Shown in pieces: positions 18,258 through 27,405 of a stretch of 64,000 bases of DNA (position 1 is its first letter; each line of letters begins with the position of its first letter). The stretch spans positions 508,847 through 572,846 of the forward strand of contig NZ_KV440953.1 in the NCBI RefSeq assembly GCF_001636425.1, written 5' to 3'. Below the pieces are notes generated by a model. That model worked only from the letters and a program-made list of their open reading frames with translations, was not told where the DNA came from and searched no databases. The position numbers and the translations under genes are program-made. The stretch comes from Heyndrickxia acidicola (GTDB lineage Bacteria; Bacillota; Bacilli; Bacillales; Bacillaceae_C).

Positions 18258-18353
18258 AGGGATGTGTAAAATGTTGATAACTGCTCATTTTTTAGCTCAG
18301 TGAAACTGATGTTTCACTGAGCTAAAAACACCATTGTCCTTTAACAAACCTTT
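18258..18353 (-). repeat. Repeat family A copy 4 with perfect 18-bp hairpin
   Basis: Family arms ATGTTGATAACTGCTCATTTTT (split) on the left and CCTTTAACAAACC on the right. The core is a perfect 18-bp inverted repeat (18289-18306 with 18311-18328) around a TGAT loop. No gene occurs between this element and the gudB promoter. Confidence 0.78.
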
Positions 18354-18489
18354 ACGAAAAAAAGGGGAATTTAAGTGAGATGCCGCATGCTGATTTTAGC
18401 AGAAAATGTATCTCTTTTAACGACATTTGTAAAAGGAAGGTGAAGGAACATATCATTTGGTAGCGGTTTCAATTCTTTGAAAAATCATA

Positions 18490-18517
18490 TTGCATAAATA
18501 TAGTAAAAGTGTATACT
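18490..18517 (+). promoter_or_regulatory. Candidate SigA promoter of gudB
   Basis: TTGCAT (18490-18495), a 16-base spacer and TATACT (18512-18517), 59 bases before the gudB start. Confidence 0.6.
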
Positions 18518-18576
18518 ATTTTCTGAAGGACGAAACTTATCGTTCATGAAAGTGATATTTTAGGAGGTTACCAACA

Positions 18577-19854
18577 ATGGCAGCCGAACAGGGTGCAGAT
18601 AAACACACACTTGAAGAAAAGCATGATGTATTAAAATCAACACAGACCGTAATTCGCAAAGCTTTGGACAGACTGGGCTACCCTGAGGAAGTATATGAAT
18701 TGCTTAAAGAGCCGATTCGTATGCTTACTGTTAAAATTCCAGTCCGTATGGATGATGGATCCGTTAAAATTTTTACTGGGTACCGTGCACAGCATAATGA
18801 TGCTGTCGGTCCGACTAAAGGAGGAGTACGCTTTCATCCAAATGTGTCGGAAAAGGAAGTAAAGGCATTGTCCATTTGGATGACGTTGAAATGCGGAATT
18901 GTAAACCTTCCATATGGAGGGGGAAAAGGCGGCATCATTTGCGATCCTCGCGATATGTCATTCCGCGAGCTTGAGAACCTAAGCCGCGGCTATGTCCGGG
19001 CGATCAGCCAGATTGTAGGACCTACAAAGGATATTCCAGCTCCGGATGTCTTTACAAATTCACAAATTATGGCGTGGATGATGGATGAATACAGCCGTTT
19101 AAAGGAAAATGATTCTCCAGGCTTTATTACTGGTAAACCTCTTGTCTTAGGCGGATCTCATGGCCGTGAATCAGCAACAGCCCAGGGGGTAACCATTTGT
19201 ATCCGTGAGGCTGCAAAAAGACGAAATATCAAAATTGAAGGCGCGAGAGTCGTCATTCAAGGCTTTGGAAATGCAGGCAGTTTCCTAGCTAAATTCATGC
19301 ACGATGCTGGAGCAAAGGTAATTGGAATTTCTGATGCTTATGGCGCCCTCCATGATCCTGAAGGCTTGGACATTGATTACTTGCTTGATCGAAGAGACAG
19401 CTTTGGTACAGTAACAAAGCTTTTTAATAATACGATATCGAATAAGGAATTGCTTGAACTTGACTGTGATATTTTAGTTCCGGCTGCAATTGAAAATCAA
19501 ATTACCGAAGATAACGCACATAATATTAAAGCGCAAATTGTAGTAGAGGCAGCGAACGGCCCAACGACTCTTGAAGCAACTAAAATTCTGTCTGAACGCG
19601 GTATACTTTTGGTTCCGGATGTCCTTGCTTCTGCCGGCGGCGTAACCGTTTCTTACTTTGAATGGGTTCAAAATAATCAGGGGTATTACTGGACTGAAGA
19701 GGAAATTGAAGAAAAGCTTGAAAAAGTATTGGTCAGCTCCTTTGAAAATGTATACAATACTGCTGAAACCAGGCGGGTCGATATGCGGTTGGCTGCTTAT
19801 ATGGTTGGTGTACGGAAATCAGCTGAAGCTTCCCGTTTCAGAGGCTGGATTTAA
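18577..19854 (+). CDS. gudB: NAD-dependent glutamate dehydrogenase
   Basis: 425 residues, full length. The dimerisation/catalytic half contains GPTKGGVRFHP and PYGGGKGGI with the catalytic lysine; the nucleotide-binding half has GFGNAGS. It catabolises glutamate to 2-oxoglutarate and ammonia in the cytoplasm. The segment around KEVKALSIW has no three-residue duplication of the kind that inactivates GudB in B. subtilis 168, so the enzyme should be active. Neighbour ypdA follows, as in B. subtilis. RocG is an alternative name for the same family; position favours gudB. The ATG follows AGGAGG. Confidence 0.95.
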   Translation: MAAEQGADKHTLEEKHDVLKSTQTVIRKALDRLGYPEEVYELLKEPIRMLTVKIPVRMDDGSVKIFTGYRAQHNDAVGPTKGGVRFHPNVSEKEVKALSIWMTLKCGIVNLPYGGGKGGIICDPRDMSFRELENLSRGYVRAISQIVGPTKDIPAPDVFTNSQIMAWMMDEYSRLKENDSPGFITGKPLVLGGSHGRESATAQGVTICIREAAKRRNIKIEGARVVIQGFGNAGSFLAKFMHDAGAKVIGISDAYGALHDPEGLDIDYLLDRRDSFGTVTKLFNNTISNKELLELDCDILVPAAIENQITEDNAHNIKAQIVVEAANGPTTLEATKILSERGILLVPDVLASAGGVTVSYFEWVQNNQGYYWTEEEIEEKLEKVLVSSFENVYNTAETRRVDMRLAAYMVGVRKSAEASRFRGWI

Positions 19855-19919
19855 TTTTTGTTCTAAAAGTAAACAGCAATAATTTTATTTTATCCGGGCA
19901 AGATCATTGCAGGAAGACA

Positions 19920-19955
19920 AAAAATCTCCTATCATAATCGATGGGAGATTTTTTA
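19920..19955 (+). terminator. Terminator after gudB
   Basis: AAATCTCCTATC / GATGGGAGATTT stem with T tail. Confidence 0.9.
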
Positions 19956-19974
19956 TTTTTGGGTCTATTTATTT

Positions 19975-20074
19975 TCTATGTTGATAACTGCTCGTTTTTT
20001 AGCTAGCTTAAAGGTGTGTAAAACGGCTGTTTTCCACTAATGAGCTAAAATCAACAGAGCTCTTTAATAAAACC
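19975..20074 (-). repeat. Repeat family A copy 5
   Basis: ATGTTGATAACTGCTCG followed by TTTTTTAGCTAGCTT, a core with TGTAAAACGGCTGTTTTCCAC, AATGAGCTAAAATCAACAGAG and CTTTAATAAAACC. It immediately follows the gudB terminator. Confidence 0.75.
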
Positions 20075-20123
20075 ATCTATATAGAATGGTTGTAGCCTTA
20101 TTAGCTAAGGCTGTTTTCGGATT

Positions 20124-20282
20124 GATTGTTGCATTTCATACAATAGATCAATTCCGTTTTCGGTTGCGCTTTCGTGTATATTTTTTGTAATCTAATCACA
20201 AGTTTTAATACAGAACCTGTTGTTTTTTTATTTTCATATGTTCAATTACAACAGAGTTTACGAATAGAGCCTTAGTAAGAAC
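20124..20282 (+). repeat. Repeat family D copy 1
   Basis: Shares an ordered set of blocks with 24167-24316 and 53619-53758: GATTGTTGC, TTTCATACAATAGAT, GTTGCG, TTTGTAATCTAATCACAAGTTTTAAT, AACCTGTTGT and a closing GAGCCT. Not coding. Confidence 0.55.
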
Positions 20283-20460
20283 AAGGCTCTATTAAAGAGC
20301 AATGATAATTTTATCCCTTTGTTGATTAGAGCAAAAGGCGAAAGACTCCTGCTTAGAAAAGTCAGTTAGGGGAGACCCTGCAGGAGCATGCCGCGAGCAG
20401 TCCCCTGCCGCCACGAAAAGCGAGTGCCTTCAGCAGAAATCAACAGGCAAGATTAACAGA
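20283..20460 (+). repeat. Repeat family C copy
   Basis: Opens AAGGCTCTATTAAAG and closes AATCAACAGGCAAGATTAACAGA. The middle holds GGCGAAAGACTCCTGCTTAG, AGGGGAGACCCTGCAGGAGC and AAAAGCGAGTGCCTTCAGCAG, the typical family C blocks. It fills most of the gap between gudB and ypdA; bases 20461-20595 show no further feature. Confidence 0.68.
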
Positions 20461-20595
20461 AACAAATACAAAAAGAACGGATTTCTTCTAATTATTAATT
20501 GTTGCTTCGTATTATTTCGAACTAAGTTTGCAGTCTGGTATGTAAATTACGAATAGCGATTATAGAATAAAGCTGTTATGACAGAGGTGAAAGTA

Positions 20596-21561
20596 ATGCA
20601 AAAAGAAGATTGTGTAATTATTGGCGGCGGGCCATGCGGGCTTGCTGCTGCCATTGCTTTAAAGGATGCAGGTAAAATTCCTTTAATTATTGAAAAAGGA
20701 AATATCGTTAATTCAATTTTTAACTATCCAACGCATCAAACATTTTTTAGCTCAAGTGAAAAGCTTGAAATTGGTTCTGTTCCATTTGTCAATGAAGAAT
20801 TAAAACCAAAACGGAATCAGGCTCTTGTTTACTACCGGGAAGTAACAAAGAGAAAGAACCTGAGGGTAAATCGTTTTGAAAGGGTAGAAAAAGTAGAAAA
20901 GCAGGAAAACGGTTTATTTAAAGTGGTATCAGAAAAACAAGTATATGAGACACCTTATGTCATTGTGGCTACAGGGTATTATGACCACCCCAACTATTTA
21001 AATATACCGGGGGAAAGCCTTGACAAGGTTTTCCATTATTTTAAAGAGGCACATCCATTTTTTGATACGGATGTGGTAGTAATCGGGGGTAAAAATTCAG
21101 CTGTGGATGCAGCAATTGAATTAAATAAAGCAGGTGCCCGTGTTACCGCTTTATACAGAGGCACCAAATACTCTGAAAGTGTTAAACCGTGGATCTTGCC
21201 TGAATACGATGCCTTAATTCGAAATGAACACATTAAATTGGAATTTGGTGCACATTTGACCGAAGTTACAGAAACACAAGTTGTCTATCAAAAAGGAAAT
21301 GAGCTAAAAAAGATAAAAAATGATTTTGTATTCGCGATGACAGGCTATCATCCTGACCATTCCTTTATTAAAAATATGGGAGTTGAACTGGATGCCGTTA
21401 CAGGAAGACCCGTTCACAATCCCGAAACAATGGAAACAAACATTGAAGGGATTTTTATTTCAGGGGTTATTGCTGCAGGAAATAATGCGAATGAAATTTT
21501 TATTGAAAATGGGCGTTTTCATGGCGGCCTGATTGCTGCTTCTATTGCAGACAGAGAATAA
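20596..21561 (+). CDS. ypdA: Bacilliredoxin reductase YpdA (bacillithiol disulfide reductase)
   Basis: 321 residues from the ATG at 20596, which follows GAGGTG; an in-frame ATG six codons upstream has no ribosome binding site. FAD-binding motif GGGPCGLAAA near the N-terminus includes C14, the cysteine reported as essential in staphylococcal YpdA. A second Rossmann motif (VVIGGKNSAVDAA) binds NADPH. It reduces oxidised bacillithiol/bacilliredoxin, so the organism probably makes bacillithiol. Placement after gudB matches B. subtilis. Confidence 0.92.
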   Translation: MQKEDCVIIGGGPCGLAAAIALKDAGKIPLIIEKGNIVNSIFNYPTHQTFFSSSEKLEIGSVPFVNEELKPKRNQALVYYREVTKRKNLRVNRFERVEKVEKQENGLFKVVSEKQVYETPYVIVATGYYDHPNYLNIPGESLDKVFHYFKEAHPFFDTDVVVIGGKNSAVDAAIELNKAGARVTALYRGTKYSESVKPWILPEYDALIRNEHIKLEFGAHLTEVTETQVVYQKGNELKKIKNDFVFAMTGYHPDHSFIKNMGVELDAVTGRPVHNPETMETNIEGIFISGVIAAGNNANEIFIENGRFHGGLIAASIADRE

Positions 21562-21728
21562 GAACCGTGCTGCCCCCTGCTCATTGGTGTACCGATTTTA
21601 TAATCTTGACTGAGATAAAGAAAACTAGATGTTGACTTTTCGCAGGGAGGAAACGCAGAAAATCAATGGGCGCTGGAACTAGACAGAGACTATATTGGTT
21701 AAATGATTTAACGAATAAATCTTAAATA

Positions 21729-21753
21729 AAAATCGGTGAAAGCCGATTTTTTA
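21729..21753 (+). terminator. Probable terminator after ypdA
   Basis: AAATCGG / CCGATTT stem with a long T run, about 170 bases after the ypdA stop. Confidence 0.65.
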
Positions 21754-21810
21754 TTTTTAGCAGGAAATTACAAAATGCTAAAATCTGTAGATATTTTTCT
21801 TGTCCTACTA

Positions 21811-21900
21811 CAGGCGGCACCAAACAAGCGCAAATTGCGCCGAGGAGGCTCTCTGACTGCCCTGCGGAAAGCGAGTGTCTGCAGCGGAATAACAAAGGCG
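21811..21900. repeat. Repeat family C fragment
   Basis: Blocks GGCGGCACCAA, CGCAAATTGCGCCGAGGAGG, CTGCGGAAAGCGAGTGTCTG and CAGCGGAATAACAAAGG resemble the centre and right end of family C. The rest of the ypdA-ansA gap holds only the terminator and no gene. Confidence 0.5.
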
Positions 21901-22147
21901 TTTGAAAAGCAGATTAAGTGAAAATATGCTGGTGAACATGCATAATTAAGCTCATACTCTACAGTAAAACAACCATTGTAAGAATCCGTTGAATAAGGGA
22001 ATAAACACAGGATAATTTAATAAGTATATGTTTTCCAAGATATGAAAAAAGGGAAGTTGAAACGAATTAAATGAAAAACTAATCTTTTCTAATGTCACGC
22101 AATCCTTCTTTTTTAGTGTAAAATATTGAGTAGAAAGGGTGAAGGAA

Positions 22148-23116
22148 TTGAAAAAGAAAGTATCGCTCATTACAACGGGGGGAACCATTGCAAGTAAAAC
22201 AATTGAAAATGGCTTACTTTCATCTGGCGCCTTAACGGGGGATGAATTAGCTGCTCTTTGTCAATTACCGGATGATATTGAAATAAGAGTCATTAACTTG
22301 CTTCAGCTTCCGTCAATGCATATTGATTTTGGAAAAATGGATTACATAAGAAAAGCGATTGAGAAAGAACTGCTGGATGAAACGGTTTCGGGCATCGTAG
22401 TGACACATGGTACTGACTCTTTAGAGGAGACTGCCTATTTTCTTGATTTAACAATTAATGATCCAAGACCAATTGTGATTACAGGTTCACAGCGTTCACC
22501 TCATGATGTTGGTACAGATGTATATTCAAATTTGAGAAATTCTATTTTTGTTGCCACAGATACGATTCTGTCAGATGTAGGTGTAGTAGTTGTTTTCAAT
22601 GAAAGAATTTACTCAGCCAGGTATGTAAAGAAAGTTCACGCTTCAAATTTACAAGGCTTCGAGTCGTTTGGCTATGGCTATTTAGGCATAATTGATAATG
22701 ATGTGGTAAGTGTTTATCAAAAACCAATAATTCATGAGACACATCAATTAATAAAGGAAATTCCAAGGGTAGAAATCATTAAGTGCTACAGTGGTGCAAC
22801 AGGAATGTTTATTGATGCTGCCACTCAGCATCAAGTAGAAGGGATTGTGCTTGAAGGGGTTGGTAGAGGCCAGGCTGCACCAAGCATGGTTGATTCAATT
22901 CAAAATGCGTTAAACAAAGGAATGAAAATTGTTGTAACTACCAGTGCAGAAGAAGGGAAAGTATATCCAGCCTACAGCTACTTGGGAAGTGCTCACGACC
23001 TGCTGGAGCGCGGAGTTATTCTTGGAGAAGATTATGACAGCAAAAAGGCAAGGATAAAGTTAGCTGTCCTATTGGCAAGCTATGAGGATATTGACCCGGA
23101 ATATTTTAAAAAGTAG
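22148..23116 (+). CDS. ansA: L-asparaginase
   Basis: 322 residues from the TTG at 22148, placed 9 bases after AAAGGG; a GTG three codons upstream overlaps that ribosome binding site. The two threonine-containing active-site motifs are present: LITTGGTIAS near the N-terminus and VVTHGTDSLEETAYF in the middle, with GSQRSP as the following block. It hydrolyses asparagine to aspartate and ammonia. No signal peptide is present, so it is cytoplasmic. No transporter or aspartase gene is adjacent. Confidence 0.92.
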   Translation: MKKKVSLITTGGTIASKTIENGLLSSGALTGDELAALCQLPDDIEIRVINLLQLPSMHIDFGKMDYIRKAIEKELLDETVSGIVVTHGTDSLEETAYFLDLTINDPRPIVITGSQRSPHDVGTDVYSNLRNSIFVATDTILSDVGVVVVFNERIYSARYVKKVHASNLQGFESFGYGYLGIIDNDVVSVYQKPIIHETHQLIKEIPRVEIIKCYSGATGMFIDAATQHQVEGIVLEGVGRGQAAPSMVDSIQNALNKGMKIVVTTSAEEGKVYPAYSYLGSAHDLLERGVILGEDYDSKKARIKLAVLLASYEDIDPEYFKK

Positions 23117-23269
23117 AAGATAAATCTTTTTGTTTTGCCGCTAATTAAAATGCAATAACTTAACGGATAAATGCATCAAAAATTTTAACCATGTTAAAGG
23201 CAATAATCTATGAATAATCTATGAGGAAATAGCCTTAAGTAAAGAAAGGGAATGAAAAGAGGGTATACT

Positions 23270-23962
23270 ATGCTGATGGTTTTGTCAGCTGGAATTGCTC
23301 CGGGCCTTGCACTGTTAAGCTACTTTTATTTAAAAGACCAGTTTAATCCTGAGCCAATCCGCCTGGTGGTCAAAACGTTTCTATTGGGTTCTGTCATCAC
23401 TTTTCCTATAATGTTTATCCAGCATGTTTTAACAACAGAGAATATTTTTATGGGGCATATTGCCAATGCCTTTTTAGCTTCCAGTCTTCCGGAAGAATTT
23501 TTTAAATGGTTCATTGTTTATTTTGTAATCTTTCATCACGACCAATTTAATGAGCCATATGATGGAATCGTTTATTGTGTCAGCGTATCTCTTGGTTTTG
23601 CAACGGTTGAGAACATTTTGTATATTCTGGCGAATGGTCTTCAAGTTGCACTTGGAAGAGCGCTGATGCCAGTTTCAAGCCATGCCTTGTTTGGTGTAAT
23701 TATGGGCTATTATTTTGGGAAAGGGAAATTTACCATCGATAATAAAAAGGCCAGCTGGCTCTTTATGGCACTCATAATCCCTTATCTGCTACACGGATTA
23801 TATGATTATATTTTTCTCATTGAAAAGCGATGGGTAACGTATATTATTCCCTTTATGCTTTTTTTGTGGTGGCTGGGTATGAGGAAAGTGAAGCATGCCA
23901 GACATTTAACCAGAAAAATGCATGAAAAAGTGCAATTGGCCGGAAATCAGAATTTTGATTGA
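23270..23962 (+). CDS. prsW: Site-1 protease PrsW for anti-sigma factor cleavage
   Basis: 230 residues from the ATG at 23270 (MLMVLSAGIAPGLALLSYFY in part), which has AAGAGGG six bases upstream; an ATG six codons earlier is badly spaced. A polytopic membrane protein with the conserved blocks SLPEEFFKWFIVYF, DGIVYCVSVSLGFATVENI, SSHALFGVIMGYY and HGLYDY, the glutamate/histidine motifs of this intramembrane protease family. In B. subtilis it cuts RsiW to release SigW. The sleB-ypeB neighbours match the B. subtilis arrangement. Confidence 0.92.
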   Translation: MLMVLSAGIAPGLALLSYFYLKDQFNPEPIRLVVKTFLLGSVITFPIMFIQHVLTTENIFMGHIANAFLASSLPEEFFKWFIVYFVIFHHDQFNEPYDGIVYCVSVSLGFATVENILYILANGLQVALGRALMPVSSHALFGVIMGYYFGKGKFTIDNKKASWLFMALIIPYLLHGLYDYIFLIEKRWVTYIIPFMLFLWWLGMRKVKHARHLTRKMHEKVQLAGNQNFD

Positions 23963-23987
23963 TCACTGTCTGTATTTTTCTTTTAAA

Positions 23988-24092
23988 TAGGCTCTATTAA
24001 AGGACTCTGTTGTTTTTTAACTTATTTTTCAGATCAGCTGAAAAATGATCTGAAAACGAGCAGTTATCAACATAGGAATTTAACAAAGCCTT
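23988..24092 (+). repeat. Repeat family A copy 6
   Basis: Ends TAGGCTCTATTAAAGG and TTTAACAAAGCC. Arms are CTCTGTTGTTTTTTAACTT and ACGAGCAGTTATCAACAT; the core is the palindrome TTTTTCAGATCAGCTGAAAAA. Confidence 0.8.
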
Positions 24093-24117
24093 TAAAGAAA
24101 TAGGTATAATAGCCTGA

Positions 24118-24161
24118 CTAGAAAGAAATATACCAAATAGATATTTTCTAGGGTTTTTTTT
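24118..24161 (+). terminator. Possible terminator between prsW and sleB
   Basis: CTAGAAAGAAATAT can pair with ATATTTTCTAG (two-base bulge), followed by GGG and eight T. It lies 155 bases after prsW, beyond the family A copy. Confidence 0.5.
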
Positions 24162-24166
24162 GCATA

Positions 24167-24316
24167 GATTGTTGCTTTTCGTATAATGGATAAATCGCTA
24201 AGTTGCCTGTCTTCACGGCATCTTTTCGTAAGCTATTCACAAATTTTAATTCATAACCTGTTATTTAAATCATTAATTATGTCAAACAGGAACAAAGTAG
24301 ACAAAAAGAGCCTTTA
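24167..24316 (+). repeat. Repeat family D copy 2
   Basis: GATTGTTGC, TTTTCGTATAATGGAT, GTTGCC, TTTTCGTAAGCTATTCACAA, TAACCTGTTATTTAAATCATT and CAAAAAGAGCC occur in the same order as in the other two copies. Confidence 0.55.
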
Positions 24317-24318
24317 TT

Positions 24319-24356
24319 AAACAATTGGACAATTAAACGTTCAATTGTTTTTTTAT
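24319..24356 (+). terminator. Terminator upstream of sleB
   Basis: AACAATTGGAC / GTTCAATTGTT (11 bp, one G-U) with eight-base loop and T tail. Confidence 0.8.
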
Positions 24357-24386
24357 TGAATAAAATCCCTCTGTCAACAAAAACTA
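24357..24386 (+). promoter_or_regulatory. Candidate SigG promoter of sleB-ypeB
   Basis: TGAATA (24357-24362), 17 bases, AAAACTA (24380-24386). The -35 matches the forespore SigG consensus; the -10 is only partly CATACTA-like. SigG control of sleB is known in B. subtilis. Confidence 0.4.
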
Positions 24387-24416
24387 GGCGTAAATATGTG
24401 ATGGGGGGTTGAAAGA

Positions 24417-25241
24417 TTGAAGGACAGTAATGTTAAAAAGGGGCTTGCAGCCTTCTTTTTAGGCTTCATGGTATTAACTTTGCGTAATGAACCAGCGCAT
24501 GCTTTTACCAATCAGGTAATCCAGCGGGGAGCAGTTGGCGATGATGTAATAGAATTACAGGCACGCCTTCAATATATCGGGTATTTTAAAGGGCAGATTG
24601 ATGGTGTTTTCAGCTGGGGTACATATTGGGCATTGCGTAATTTTCAGCAAGCGTATGGTCTACCTGTTGACGGGCTGGCGGGGGATTCGGTGAAAAATAA
24701 ATTAGTGGATGTCTCTAAATATGATAAGGGGTATGTAAAATCACAGATTAATTCAATGCGTCCATTTACCTATTATGGGGGGGCTCCTCGCAATCAAAAT
24801 CCAGGCACCAAACCGCCTGCAAGCTCCTCTTCATCTGCCGGACAAACGACAACGAATACAGGTGCTTTAAATGTTCCAAATGGTTTCTCCCAAAATGATA
24901 TCAAGCTTCTGGCAAATGCCGTTTATGGAGAATCGAGAGGTGAGCCGTTTATCGGACAGGTTGGCGTTGCAGCAGTAATCTTAAACCGTGTGCAAAGCCC
25001 TTCTTTTCCTAATACTGTTTCGGGAGTTATTTTTGAACCTGGAGCTTTTACAGCTGTTTCCGACGGTCAAATTTGGCTGACTCCAAATGAAACAGCCAAA
25101 AGGGCCGTGATTGATGCTATAAACGGATGGGATCCAACTGGACATGCGCTTTATTATTTTAATCCTGATACTGCCACGAGCAAGTGGATATGGTCGCGGC
25201 CGCAAATTAAAAAAATTGGGAAACACATTTTCTGTAAGTAA
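24417..25241 (+). CDS. sleB: Spore cortex-lytic enzyme SleB
   Basis: 274 residues, TTG start behind GGGGGG. Signal peptide at about 1-29 (ending AHAF), then a peptidoglycan-binding repeat at about 34-100 (GDDVIELQARLQYIGYF, GTYWALRNFQQAYGLPVDG), a serine/threonine linker, and the C-terminal hydrolase domain with the catalytic glutamate in VYGESRGE and the block ILNRVQSPSFP. It is a lytic transglycosylase that degrades spore cortex during germination and is stored with its partner YpeB in the inner spore. The adjacent ypeB confirms the assignment. Confidence 0.97.
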   Translation: MKDSNVKKGLAAFFLGFMVLTLRNEPAHAFTNQVIQRGAVGDDVIELQARLQYIGYFKGQIDGVFSWGTYWALRNFQQAYGLPVDGLAGDSVKNKLVDVSKYDKGYVKSQINSMRPFTYYGGAPRNQNPGTKPPASSSSSAGQTTTNTGALNVPNGFSQNDIKLLANAVYGESRGEPFIGQVGVAAVILNRVQSPSFPNTVSGVIFEPGAFTAVSDGQIWLTPNETAKRAVIDAINGWDPTGHALYYFNPDTATSKWIWSRPQIKKIGKHIFCK

Positions 25242-25254
25242 GGGGGGGAATTGA

Positions 25255-26604
25255 ATGTATAAAAGTATTATCATTGTAGTATTAGTATTGGCAGTAGTAG
25301 GAACAGGAGCGTGGGGCTACCAGCAGCACCGCCAAAAGCAAGCCGCTTTAGTAAACGCAGAAAATAATTATCAAAGGTCTTTTCACGAACTAAGTTATAG
25401 AATGGATTTGCTTCACGACAAAATCGGGTCAACGCTTGCCATGAATTCGCGCAAGTCTCTTTCACCATCTCTGGCAGAAGTATGGAGGATAACTTCAGAA
25501 GCCCATAACGATGTGGGACAACTGCCGTTATCTCTTATGCCTTTTAATAAAACCGAAGAATTTTTAAATAATGTTGGGAATTTCAGCTACCGTACTGCCG
25601 TGCGAGATCTTGATAAAGAGCCTTTAACAGATAAGGAGTATGGAACGCTTCAAAAGTTATATGGCCAAAGTGGGAATATCCAGGATGGGTTAAGGCAGGT
25701 TCAATATTTGGTTCTAAAAAACAATCTACACTGGATGGATGTGCAGACAGCACTTGCAAACGGAAAGCAAAGTTCTGACAATACCATTATAGATGGTTTT
25801 AAGACCGTAGATAAAACGGCAAGCAGCTATTCAGACGCACCTACGGAAAATCCTAATTTTGTCAATATTCAAAAGAAGGATGAGAACTTTAGAAATTTAA
25901 AGGGAAAATCCATTTCCAAGCAAGAGGCCATTCGTATTGCCGAGAAGTATTCCAATATGAAAAAACCGTTAAAAGTAAAAGTGACACAAAATAGAAAGGG
26001 CTCTAAATATGGTTTTTACAGCATTTCTATTGTAGATAAGAATCATAATGAAGGATACTTGGACATCACCAAAAAAGGCGGTTTCCCCATTTGGTATATC
26101 GAAAGGCGTAATATCGGTAAACAAAAGCTCAGTTTAAATGAAGCGGCGAACAAGGCAGCAGCATTTTTAACGAAAAATCATTATCAGCATATGGATTTGT
26201 TCGAAAGCTCACAATATGACACAATTGGAGTCTTCTCCTTTGTTACTAGTCAAAATGGTGTTTTTATTTACCCTGAAACAATTAGAATGAAGGTGGCTTT
26301 GGATAATGGACAAATCATTGGATTTACCGCAGATGATTATTTGAAAGCGCACCATGATAGAAAGCTCCCAAAACCAGTTCTTTCACTAAAAAAAGCTCGC
26401 ACGTATGTGAATCCAAAAATAAAAATTATGGAAGAAAGATTAGCAGTAGTAGTAAATGACTTGGGAAAAGAAGTGCTTTGTTATGAATTTCTAGGTACAA
26501 TGGGAAATGATACGTACAGAATATATATTAATGCAAAAGATGGAGCCGAAGAAAAGGTCGATAAACTGCAAAATGCAGAGAAGATTTATAAAAATACACT
26601 ATAA
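25255..26604 (+). CDS. ypeB: Germination protein YpeB
   Basis: 449 residues. An N-terminal signal-anchor (about 4-22) is followed by a helical N-terminal domain and three PepSY-like repeats in the C-terminal half (for example KSISKQEAIRIAEKY, KLSLNEAANKAAAFL and PVLSLKKARTYV). YpeB stabilises SleB in the dormant spore and is processed on germination. It starts 13 bases after the sleB stop behind AAGGGGGGG, and a strong terminator closes the two-gene operon. Confidence 0.95.
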   Translation: MYKSIIIVVLVLAVVGTGAWGYQQHRQKQAALVNAENNYQRSFHELSYRMDLLHDKIGSTLAMNSRKSLSPSLAEVWRITSEAHNDVGQLPLSLMPFNKTEEFLNNVGNFSYRTAVRDLDKEPLTDKEYGTLQKLYGQSGNIQDGLRQVQYLVLKNNLHWMDVQTALANGKQSSDNTIIDGFKTVDKTASSYSDAPTENPNFVNIQKKDENFRNLKGKSISKQEAIRIAEKYSNMKKPLKVKVTQNRKGSKYGFYSISIVDKNHNEGYLDITKKGGFPIWYIERRNIGKQKLSLNEAANKAAAFLTKNHYQHMDLFESSQYDTIGVFSFVTSQNGVFIYPETIRMKVALDNGQIIGFTADDYLKAHHDRKLPKPVLSLKKARTYVNPKIKIMEERLAVVVNDLGKEVLCYEFLGTMGNDTYRIYINAKDGAEEKVDKLQNAEKIYKNTL

Positions 26605-26611
26605 AACAGGC

Positions 26612-26649
26612 AGCACTTCTCCTTCGTTAAGAAGAGAAGTGCTTTTTCT
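26612..26649 (+). terminator. Terminator after ypeB
   Basis: AGCACTTCTC / GAGAAGTGCT stem followed by TTTTTC. Confidence 0.92.
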
Positions 26650-26751
26650 TGTAAAAAATAATAATATTTTCCTTAAAAGATAAAGTCTAGAAAAATCAGT
26701 CTATTTATGTCATAATTATAAGGAGGGATAGAATAGAAAGGGCTTGCTGTT

Positions 26752-27405
26752 ATGTTAAATATTGGAGCATCTTTAACGATGGAACCCGCCAACTCAAAAC
26801 ATGAAAAATTTAGATGCAAAGTTGCGGATATAGAGGAAAACCGAATCTATATAGATTATCCGATAGATATTCGAACCAATCGGACTGTTTTTCTTTTGAA
26901 TTCCCAATCACTTGATATTATCTTTATAGACGAAAAACAAAACGCATATAAATTCAGAACGCAGGTAGTAGGAAGAATTAAAAAGGAAATTCCGCTCGTT
27001 ATATTGGAGCTTCCTGAAGAAGATAAGATAGAAAAAATCCAAAGGCGTCAATTCGTTAGGGTTGAAACGGCTGTAGACACCGCCTTGCATTTCCGCGAAT
27101 CAAATATGCACATTCCAACGGTAACAACCGATCTCAGCGCAGGAGGCTGTGCTGTAATATTGCCATTAGATTCCATCCCGAATGACCAAGAAGAAGGAGA
27201 AGGGATTTTTGTATTTCCGATGTCATCGGGCGAATATCATTATCTTCAGCTGGAATTTAAAGTCATACGCACATGGGAAGAAGCAGGCAGCAGGAAAGTC
27301 TCTCTTCAATTCAGGCAGTTGCAAGAAAAAGAGCAGCAGCTGTTGATTCGTTTTTGCTTTATCCGCCAATTACATCTAAGGAAGAAAGGCTTAGTAATCA
27401 ACTGA
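26752..27405 (+). CDS. ypfA: Cyclic di-GMP binding flagellar brake protein (YpfA/MotI)
   Basis: 217 residues. The N-terminal YcgR-type domain (about 1-95) is followed by a C-terminal PilZ domain. Cyclic di-GMP binding motifs are RRQFVR at about residues 98-103 and DLSAGG about 25 residues later. In B. subtilis this protein (MotI/DgrA) binds the flagellar stator MotA when c-di-GMP is high and stops rotation. The cheR gene elsewhere in the window fits a motile organism. Confidence 0.88.
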   Translation: MLNIGASLTMEPANSKHEKFRCKVADIEENRIYIDYPIDIRTNRTVFLLNSQSLDIIFIDEKQNAYKFRTQVVGRIKKEIPLVILELPEEDKIEKIQRRQFVRVETAVDTALHFRESNMHIPTVTTDLSAGGCAVILPLDSIPNDQEEGEGIFVFPMSSGEYHYLQLEFKVIRTWEEAGSRKVSLQFRQLQEKEQQLLIRFCFIRQLHLRKKGLVIN

